From: Geminocystis sp050753365
GTDB lineage: Bacteria > Cyanobacteriota > Cyanobacteriia > Cyanobacteriales > Cyanobacteriaceae
Direction: 5' to 3'
NCBI RefSeq assembly: GCF_050753365.1
Contig: NZ_JBLZFY010000054.1
Location: 1 to 29,211 of the forward strand
DNA length: 29,211 nucleotides
This document shows positions 23,519 to 29,211 of this stretch, piece by piece (positions within the stretch are counted from its first letter, which is position 1; every line of letters starts with the position of its first letter). The notes under the pieces are model-generated. The model saw nothing but the letters and a program-made list of their open reading frames with translations, did not search any database and was not told the origin of the DNA. The position numbers and the translations under genes are program-made.

Positions 23519-24127
23519 ATGGCTCGATATACAGGTCCTCGCTTGAGGGTAGTGCGTCGTTTAGGAGATTTACCCGGTTTAACTCGTAAAAACGCTCGTC
23601 GTCAGTATCCCCCCGGACAACACGGACAAAACCGCCGTAAACGCTCTGAATACGCTATCCGTCTCGAAGAGAAACAAAAACTTCGTTATAACTACGGTGT
23701 TAGTGAAACTCAATTAGTTCGTTATGTTAAAAAAGCTCGTCGAGTGACTGGTTCTACTGGACAAGTATTATTACAATTATTAGAAATGCGCCTCGATAAT
23801 ACCGTTTTTCGTCTTGGCATGGCACCCACTATCCCCGGTGCTCGTCAATTAGTGAATCACGGTCATATTATGGTTAATGGTAAAGTTGTTGATATTGCTA
23901 GTTATCAATGTCGCCCTGGTGATGTCGTAAGTGTTAGAAAAAGAGATCGCTCTGTTAATATTGTTAAAAATAATCTACTTAACCCCGGTTTGGCTAACCT
24001 TCCCAGTCATTTAGAGTTTGATAAAGATAATCTTACTGGTAAAGTTAATGGTGTTATTGATAGAGAATGGGTTGCTTTAAATATCAACGAACTACTTGTT
24101 ATTGAGTACTACTCTCGTAAAGCGTAA
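23519..24127 (+). CDS. rpsD: 30S ribosomal protein S4
   Basis: The 202-residue product begins MARYTGPRLRVVRRLGDLPGLTRKNARRQYPPGQHG, the cyanobacterial/plastid S4 form that lacks the zinc cysteines. The S4 RNA-binding domain is at about 90-155 (MRLDNTVFRLGMAPTIPGARQLVNHGHIMVNGK). S4 starts 16S rRNA folding and often represses its own synthesis. The gene is on its own, as usual in cyanobacteria. AAGGAG lies at 23501-23506, 12 nt before ATG, slightly far. Codon use is strongly biased, as expected for a highly expressed gene. Confidence 0.97.
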   Translation: MARYTGPRLRVVRRLGDLPGLTRKNARRQYPPGQHGQNRRKRSEYAIRLEEKQKLRYNYGVSETQLVRYVKKARRVTGSTGQVLLQLLEMRLDNTVFRLGMAPTIPGARQLVNHGHIMVNGKVVDIASYQCRPGDVVSVRKRDRSVNIVKNNLLNPGLANLPSHLEFDKDNLTGKVNGVIDREWVALNINELLVIEYYSRKA

Positions 24128-24138
24128 TTTATTATCTG

Positions 24139-24171
24139 TTCCAGATCAAAATTTTTCCAGTGGATCTGGAA
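24139..24171 (+). terminator. Hairpin downstream of rpsD
   Basis: TTCCAGATC (24139-24147) pairs with GATCTGGAA (24163-24171), 9 bp with a 15-nt loop, 12 nt after the stop. It lacks a strong T-run, so a terminator or a stabilising 3' end are both possible. Confidence 0.5.
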
Positions 24172-24241
24172 TGGAAATATATTTTAAATATTTTGTAATT
24201 TTAAATTGCTTTTTTCGTAAATAAATAGTAAAAAACTATTG

Positions 24242-25804
24242 TTAAATACCTAAAATAAAGTAGAAAATCGCCCCTTTATTTAGTTGAGATTCAGCCCAAA
24301 TTTCCCCTTCATGAAGTTCAATTATTCTTTTGACGATCGATAATCCAATACCACTTCCTTCAAAGGAGGTATCTTTATGTAATTTTTTAAAAGGAATAAA
24401 TAATTGGTCTGCTAATTCTGGGTTAAAACCAATACCATTATCTTTAATATAATAGATACTCTTATTTTTAAATCTAATACTAGAAATGTTAGCTAATTCT
24501 ATTTTATTATTCCAGAGTTTTTCCGTAGGTTTTATTTCTCCGAATTGTATAATAGTTTCTTCTTTTTTTTGAGTATATTTCCACGCATTTTTGATTAAAT
24601 TTTCTATAGCTATATTTAATAATTTTCGATCGGCATTAATCATCACATCATCTTGAATTTTACTAGAAAAATTGATTCTTTGCTCTTGATTTTGAAGATA
24701 ATTTAAGATTTCTTTTACTAATTGAGATAGATTAAAAGATATTGGTTTAATAGATTCTATTTTTAATTGTGATAAGTGAGTTATTCCTTCTAAAACCTTC
24801 ATGGTTCTTTCACAGGAAGTATTAATAATTTCAATTAGTTCTTTCTCATTATCTGAACCTTTATTATCAATTTCTTCCTCTAATAAACTACCTGCAAAAT
24901 TGATATTGTTAATATAATTTCTCAAATCATGGACAACACTACGAGAAAAAGTTTCTAAATCTAAATTAATTTTTTTTAACTCTAATTCTGTTTCTTTTCG
25001 ATGGGTAATATTTTTAATAGTAACGGCACAACCATCCCCTAATTTAACGGCAATAAAATGAAACCAATATTTTAAAGAATCGCATTGATAATATAAATCA
25101 GTAGTAAGAGGTTTTCCTGTTTCTACTACTTCAATAATTGAATGAAATAATTTATCATCGAATTTTTCAATTATTTTTCGGATGCCTATTTTACCAATTA
25201 AATCACTTTTATCTTTACCTAAAACTTTAGCAATGACAGGATTAACTATTAAACAACGAAAATCGATTATATTCCCCGTTGCATTTTCTCTCACGGCTTG
25301 TATTGCAGCTATACCATCTAAAGAACTATTTAAAACACTAGATAAAACTGCTCTTGATTGATGTAAAATTTCTTCTGTATATTTTCTTTGTTCAATTTCT
25401 TTTTGTAGTTGTTGTTTTTGCCTTTGAATAGTTAATTGACTTTCAATTCTGGCTAAGACTTCTTCGACATGAAAAGGTTTAGTGACATAATCAACTCCGC
25501 CCACTTCAAAGGCTTTTATTTTATCAAGAGTGTCATCTAAGGCACTGATAAAGATAACAGGAATTTCAGCCGTTTTATGATTAGATTTTAATATTTGACA
25601 AACTTCATAACCGTCCATTTCAGGCATTTTTATATCTAAAAGAATCAAATCAGGCGGTGCTATTTGTGCTGCCCTTATAGCTGTTTTTCCGTTAATAGCT
25701 TTTCTAACTTGATAATTTTTTTCTACTAAAATTTGTGATAAAACTCTTAAATTATCAGCTAAATCATCAACTATTAAAATATCTTTTTTATGATTGTTTG
25801 TCAT
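24242..25804 (-). CDS. Hybrid sensor: receiver-PAS-histidine kinase
   Basis: The 520-residue product runs, in order: receiver domain 5-123 (D13-D14, phosphoacceptor D57 in LILLDIKMPEMDG, K109); coiled coil about 125-148; PAS-like domain about 150-270 (SVLNSSLDGIAAIQA); HisKA 280-345 with His292 in SVVHDLRNYINN; HATPase 390-518 with N406 (ENLIKNAWKY), DNGIGF (455-460) and GSGIGLSIVKR. There are no membrane helices, so it is cytoplasmic. A receiver at the N-terminus suggests it is itself a target of an upstream kinase in a phosphorelay. No cognate regulator is adjacent. The signal is unknown. Confidence 0.92.
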   Translation of the reverse strand: MTNNHKKDILIVDDLADNLRVLSQILVEKNYQVRKAINGKTAIRAAQIAPPDLILLDIKMPEMDGYEVCQILKSNHKTAEIPVIFISALDDTLDKIKAFEVGGVDYVTKPFHVEEVLARIESQLTIQRQKQQLQKEIEQRKYTEEILHQSRAVLSSVLNSSLDGIAAIQAVRENATGNIIDFRCLIVNPVIAKVLGKDKSDLIGKIGIRKIIEKFDDKLFHSIIEVVETGKPLTTDLYYQCDSLKYWFHFIAVKLGDGCAVTIKNITHRKETELELKKINLDLETFSRSVVHDLRNYINNINFAGSLLEEEIDNKGSDNEKELIEIINTSCERTMKVLEGITHLSQLKIESIKPISFNLSQLVKEILNYLQNQEQRINFSSKIQDDVMINADRKLLNIAIENLIKNAWKYTQKKEETIIQFGEIKPTEKLWNNKIELANISSIRFKNKSIYYIKDNGIGFNPELADQLFIPFKKLHKDTSFEGSGIGLSIVKRIIELHEGEIWAESQLNKGAIFYFILGI

Positions 25805-25867
25805 TTTTAATGGGTTTATTTACTTTAGTTTTGATATAGATATAGCTTTAGCTTTTACTGAGTTTTT

Positions 25868-25895
25868 AATTCTTAATTCTTAATTATTAATTATT
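25868..25895. repeat. Heptamer repeat (AATTCTT)2(AATTATT)2 overlapping a stop codon
   Basis: Four units; the last contains the TAA stop (complement of 25891-25893) of the DUF2993 gene, so the repeat tract abuts coding sequence. Confidence 0.8.
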
Positions 25896-26610
25896 CGCTA
25901 ATTACTTTAATTTTACCTCGACAGGATAAATTCTGGGAGGTTAAGATTAGTTTTTCTAAGGTGACATCGTTACCTAAGTCAACTTCAAAGTTATTAATAA
26001 TACAATTATCTATAGTAGGAATACCTATAATTTCTATGGGATTAAATAGCAGGGTTCGATCGTCTTTTAAGGTTAAACTAGATGTAATGGTGAGGGTGAA
26101 TTTCTGTTCGATCGAATTGGTTAAAAAAGCAGTTAGGATGAACTTATCATCTTTGAGAGTCATATCATGCCAAAAAAATTGATATTGAGCGATAATTTCT
26201 TGATAATTAGGTATATTTTGATGATGTAAAAGTAGACTAACTAAATCGATTAAACCTTGATGGATGAGAGTTGATTCTAAAGAAGTTTGTAAATCATTAT
26301 GGGTTAATAAAATTTCGCCATAGACAAAAATAGGATGTAAAAGTTTTAAAGATTTTCCCCTTAATATTCCACCTAAATTAACAGCAATATTTTCTGTATT
26401 AACAGAGGCTTGACTAACATGAATACCCTGATAAATAGCTTTAGTAGTTTCAAGGGATACTTGATTAATTTTCCCCGTCAAAATTTGTTTATCTCCTGCA
26501 TGAATTTCCATGTTTAAATCTTCAACGGTTTCTAATTGACTACGCAACCAAAACTTAATCGCTGGAGTGAGGAAACGAGAGATAATTTCTGATTTACTTT
26601 TAATTGCCAT
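25891..26610 (-). CDS. DUF2993 / LmeA-like protein
   Basis: The 239-residue product matches DUF2993-type cyanobacterial proteins: an amphipathic N-terminus (ISRFLTPAIKFWLRSQLETVEDLNMEI), then VSLETTKAIYQGIHVSQASVNTENIAVNLGGILRGKSLKLLHPI, and a C-terminal beta-rich GNDVTLEKLILTSQNLSCRGKIKV. Relatives bind phospholipid (mycobacterial LmeA). There is no clear signal peptide. The role in cyanobacteria is unknown. It precedes the kinase gene on the same strand by 86 bases, so weak co-transcription is possible. Confidence 0.75.
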   Translation of the reverse strand: MAIKSKSEIISRFLTPAIKFWLRSQLETVEDLNMEIHAGDKQILTGKINQVSLETTKAIYQGIHVSQASVNTENIAVNLGGILRGKSLKLLHPIFVYGEILLTHNDLQTSLESTLIHQGLIDLVSLLLHHQNIPNYQEIIAQYQFFWHDMTLKDDKFILTAFLTNSIEQKFTLTITSSLTLKDDRTLLFNPIEIIGIPTIDNCIINNFEVDLGNDVTLEKLILTSQNLSCRGKIKVISE

Positions 26611-26687
26611 GAATATTGAAAATTGATTTTAGATTTGTCTGGATTATGCCCAGTTTAAATGATAAGCTAAGATGTAAGTGAGTAAGT

Positions 26688-26767
26688 AAAATTAATTGTA
26701 CATTTTATTTTTCTAAAAGCTATGTTAACAATGGGTTTGAAGCCATTGCCTCTATACAATTAATTTT
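26688..26767. repeat. MITE-like unit of about 80 bp with 13-bp terminal inverted repeats
   Basis: AAAATTAATTGTA (26688-26700) is the exact inverse of TACAATTAATTTT (26755-26767). Inside is a second hairpin, CAATGG (26729-26734) with CCATTG (26743-26748). It lies in the 407-bp gap 26611-27017; the rest of the gap is AT-rich without other recognisable content. Confidence 0.7.
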
Positions 26768-27047
26768 GCATGAGTACTTATCTAAGTTTACTCATAAAGA
26801 TAGACTGATGCAATAGAAAAAAATTCACCTGTTTTTTAAAACTTGACTATAACATTTATAAAAATCAAATTTTTGATTGAAAATAACCAAATTTTAATAA
26901 AAAACAATGTTTATGAAATCACTTTAGTAGATTTTTGCTGTTAGCTTCGTCAATTTATTGCGAAGTGGGTTATTGCACAAAACTATAAGTTAAATAGGTG
27001 TAAATTTGTTACAATAATTGCCATTCAATCTTTTTCCTATAAATGCA

Positions 27048-28805
27048 GTGAATTTTTCAACAAAAATATATCCTTTAACGGATTTTGTCACGGAAGAAGA
27101 CATCACCGCAAAAAATACCGTTACTTATTACTATGAGGGAATTTGCCCTAAAACAGGAGTTAATTTACAATTACCTCGCACTATTTTGGCGGAAAAAGTC
27201 GCTTTAAGTTTATGTCGTCAACTGAAAAACACTTCTTTTCATACCGTCAAAGGAAAAATGTTAGGGGTTTTGATTGTCAAGGATAAACAAGGCAAATTAG
27301 GAATGATTAAAGCCTTTTCTGGTTTGTTGAATGGCAAAAAAGATGTTGATGGTTGGGTGTCTCAAATTTCGAGTAACTCGATGATTGCCTTAGCAGAAAA
27401 TCTCACCCTGAAGCAGTTAGATAGTATTAAACAGGAAATTCTTATCCTTGAAAGTTTAGCTTTACGTCAAGATTATGAAAATTTAAAGTTAGAATATCAA
27501 CGACAATGGCAAAATTTAAAAGCTATTCATAGCCAAAGAAAGCAAATTAGGGATAAAAGACGAGTTTTTGCTGATTATATCCAAGAAAATCCCATATTAC
27601 TGTTAATTATCTTAGAGTTGTTGATTATAAGTCTCAATCATCAAGCAAAAGAAGCAAAGTTGGTTTATTTGTTACTGAGGGATTCGGATATAACGACTTT
27701 AACGGATGGTTTACAGCAAGAAAGTCGCCGAGATGATTGGCAAAGACGCACTTTAAAACATCAATGGCAAGAAAAGTTAAACCCTTTAGAATCACAAGTT
27801 AATGGGGCTAATCAACAAATTCGACAACTGAAACAACAACGCAAGGAGTTGTCTAAACAGCTACAGGCACAAATGCAAACAGCCTATACTATTACTAATT
27901 TTGCTGGAGATAGTTTAAGTGTTGGTAGGTTATTAGGTAAAACTTTTATTCCCACTGGTACGGGGGATTGTTGCGCCCCTAAACTGTTACATTATGCCTC
28001 TACTCATCATTTGCAACCAGTGGCGATGGCTGAATTTTGGTGGGGAGAGTCTTCTCCTAATGGGGAAAAAGTGGAAGGTAATTTTTACCCTGCTTGTCTC
28101 GATCGATGTCAACCGTTAATGGGCTTTTTGTTATCGGGTTTACCCAACTTTACAGCGAGGGTGAAAGAAGAATCCATACCCATTATTTATGAAGATGAAT
28201 GGCTATTGGTAGTGAATAAACCTGAAGGCTTGTTGTCGGTATCTGGTAGAGGAAGCCAAAATTTTGATAGTGTGGAGTCTCGTTTTAGACAGATTGCCAC
28301 GGCTAAATCTAATTTTCAGTTTACAACAGTCCATAGATTAGATCAAGATACTTCAGGTATATTAATTTTGGCAAAAACGAAAGAGACTTATATTCATCTT
28401 TCTCAACAGTTTGAGCAAAGACGAGTGAAAAAAATCTATGAAGCTATCCTAAAAGGACTTATTTCCATAGAGGAGGGAGTGATTGATTTACCTTTATGGA
28501 GTAACCCTTTAACTCGCCCTCGTCAAAAGGTTAATTATCTTCACGGTAAGCCTTCTGTTACTTATTTTGAGGTGATAAGCAGGAAAAATCAGGAAACAAG
28601 ATTGCGGTTAAAACCCCTCACGGGAAGGACTCATCAATTAAGAGTCCACTGTTTAGAAGGCTTAGGCTTTCCCATTAAGGGCGATCGACTTTATGATGAT
28701 AAGGGAGATAATAATAAGAGGTTGTATCTTCATGCTAAGGAAATTACTTTTATCCACCCCCATACTCAACAATTATTAAACCTTAAAACTATTACCCCTT
28801 TTTAA
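27048..28805 (+). CDS. RluA-family pseudouridine synthase with long N-terminal extension
   Basis: The C-terminal half is a RluA-type pseudouridine synthase: YEDEWLLVVNKPEGLLSV, the catalytic HRLDQDTSGILILAKT with Asp442 (counted from the TTG at 27018), and LKPLTGRTHQLRVH. It isomerises uridines in rRNA or tRNA; the target is unknown. About 380 residues precede it: a globular start (YYYEGICPKTGVNLQLPRT), a charged coiled coil (about 150-290), and GTGDCCAPKLLHYA...AEFWWGESSP, a conserved block also found in some proteobacterial relatives. An unusually hydrophobic patch (PILLLIILELLIISL, about 192-206) interrupts the coil. TTG 27018 directly follows a TAA, so it is the upper limit; GTG 27048 is preferred. 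Neither has a Shine-Dalgarno. Confidence 0.82.
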   Translation: MNFSTKIYPLTDFVTEEDITAKNTVTYYYEGICPKTGVNLQLPRTILAEKVALSLCRQLKNTSFHTVKGKMLGVLIVKDKQGKLGMIKAFSGLLNGKKDVDGWVSQISSNSMIALAENLTLKQLDSIKQEILILESLALRQDYENLKLEYQRQWQNLKAIHSQRKQIRDKRRVFADYIQENPILLLIILELLIISLNHQAKEAKLVYLLLRDSDITTLTDGLQQESRRDDWQRRTLKHQWQEKLNPLESQVNGANQQIRQLKQQRKELSKQLQAQMQTAYTITNFAGDSLSVGRLLGKTFIPTGTGDCCAPKLLHYASTHHLQPVAMAEFWWGESSPNGEKVEGNFYPACLDRCQPLMGFLLSGLPNFTARVKEESIPIIYEDEWLLVVNKPEGLLSVSGRGSQNFDSVESRFRQIATAKSNFQFTTVHRLDQDTSGILILAKTKETYIHLSQQFEQRRVKKIYEAILKGLISIEEGVIDLPLWSNPLTRPRQKVNYLHGKPSVTYFEVISRKNQETRLRLKPLTGRTHQLRVHCLEGLGFPIKGDRLYDDKGDNNKRLYLHAKEITFIHPHTQQLLNLKTITPF

Positions 28806-28830
28806 TTCTATCCGCTCCTGAATCGCTTCT

Positions 28831-28847
28831 AAATAGGGTTTGCTGAA
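28831..28847 (+). repeat. AAATAGGGTTTGCTGAA repeat end
   Basis: A 17-nt exact complement of 23218-23234, located just after the pseudouridine synthase gene. It then diverges (TAAATCAG). Confidence 0.7.
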
Positions 28848-28916
28848 TAAATCAGAAAGCTATAAACAATCAAGGCTTTAGTCATTAACAGTCAATGAGA
28901 TTTTAACACAAACGCC

Positions 28917-28946
28917 AAAAAACACCCCCTAAATTAATAGAGAGTG
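28917..28946 (-). terminator. Rho-independent terminator of psbA
   Basis: Read leftward: CACTCTCT, loop ATTAATTT, AGGGGGTG, then TTTTTT; 8 pairs including three G-U. It lies about 60 nt after the psbA stop. Confidence 0.65.
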
Positions 28947-28957
28947 CCTTTTAGTAG

Positions 28958-28976
28958 GTTGGGTTAATAACCCAAC
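28958..28976. repeat. 19-nt perfect dyad downstream of psbA
   Basis: GTTGGGTTAATAACCCAAC, 9-bp arms around one A, between the psbA stop and its terminator. It is of the same design as the dyads at 10940 and 19522. Confidence 0.7.
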
Positions 28977-29007
28977 ACTATTATTTAGTTGTTTCCAACC
29001 TTAGGGA

Positions 29008-29211
29008 TTAACCGTTGATTACGGGTGCAGATACTGCATCAGCAGAAGCTAAATCTAAGGGGAAGTTGTGAGCATTACGTTCGTGCATTACTTCGATACC
29101 GATGTTAGCACGGTTTAATACGTCTGCCCAAGTTCCAATTACATGACCTTGGCTATCTAAGATAGACTGGTTGAAGTTGAAACCGTTTAAGTTGAATGCC
29201 ATGGTGGATAC
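29008..29211 (-). CDS. psbA: Photosystem II D1 protein, C-terminal part
   Basis: The last 68 codons are visible; the gene continues past the right edge (VSTMAFNLNGFNFNQS...). The segment EVMHERNAHNFPLDLA contains the manganese-cluster ligands His332, Glu333, His337, Asp342 and the new C-terminus Ala344 (standard D1 numbering). It is followed by a 12-residue extension, SADAVSAPVING, removed by the CtpA protease. D1 is the rapidly turned-over PSII reaction-centre subunit that holds the water-oxidising cluster. All ligands in view are intact. Which psbA copy this is cannot be told. Confidence 0.97.
   Translation of the reverse strand, partial: VSTMAFNLNGFNFNQSILDSQGHVIGTWADVLNRANIGIEVMHERNAHNFPLDLASADAVSAPVING

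Overview
The window comes from a low-GC cyanobacterium, most likely unicellular and near the Cyanobacterium/Geminocystis group (the genus is an inference from gene style). Supporting signs are the end of psbA (photosystem II D1), a high-light-inducible (HLIP) protein, a PAP/fibrillin protein, a cyanobacterial-type carotenoid desaturase, HpnH of hopanoid synthesis, DUF3134 and EbsA-like proteins. HIP1-core CGATCG sites are also scattered at a density far above chance.

Left accessory region (1-5378). A 5'-incomplete beta-helix adhesin with eight exact 150-bp (50-residue) repeats is cut by a group II intron (about 2016-4651). The intron carries a reverse transcriptase/maturase/HNH protein with one in-frame TGA. 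Directly after its 3' end lies the 3' part of a second, related group II intron (4652-5193), so two intron 3' ends stand in tandem. Another structured non-coding stretch follows (5194-5378). This looks like nested or recombined introns that have separated the adhesin from its 3' end.

CRISPR region (5379-10902). rimM and a small coiled-coil membrane protein gene precede a CRISPR array of 35 repeats and 34 spacers (6654-9183). The reverse complement of the repeat ends in ATTGAAAC, the right-hand flank looks like a leader and the degenerate repeat is at the left end, so the array is transcribed leftward. There are no cas genes in the window. To the right are a 3-hydroxyisobutyrate-dehydrogenase-family gene and a two-gene RelE/YafQ-type toxin-antitoxin module.

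Core region (10903-29211). This holds housekeeping and photosynthesis-related genes: gpmI, an ebsA-like gene, mutT, a dehydrogenase-like gene, a DUF3134 gene, a PAP/fibrillin gene, hli, an OmpR-type response regulator, hpnH, a PF04020 membrane protein, crtD-like, rpsD, a hybrid histidine kinase, a DUF2993 gene, an N-terminally extended RluA-type pseudouridine synthase, and the 3' end of psbA. Set among them is the most unusual gene, 17527-19419: a CHAT caspase-like protease fused to an ADP-ribose-binding macro domain whose usual NAAN motif reads SSDD. It is a candidate stress or defence effector.

The intergenic spaces are not empty. They carry a coherent set of small dispersed elements: heptanucleotide tandem repeats at seven or more loci, perfect dyads, a 35-nt inverted pair of repeats, a family sharing TTTGCTGAAAAAG, and a MITE-like unit of about 80 bp. 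No tRNA or rRNA genes were seen.
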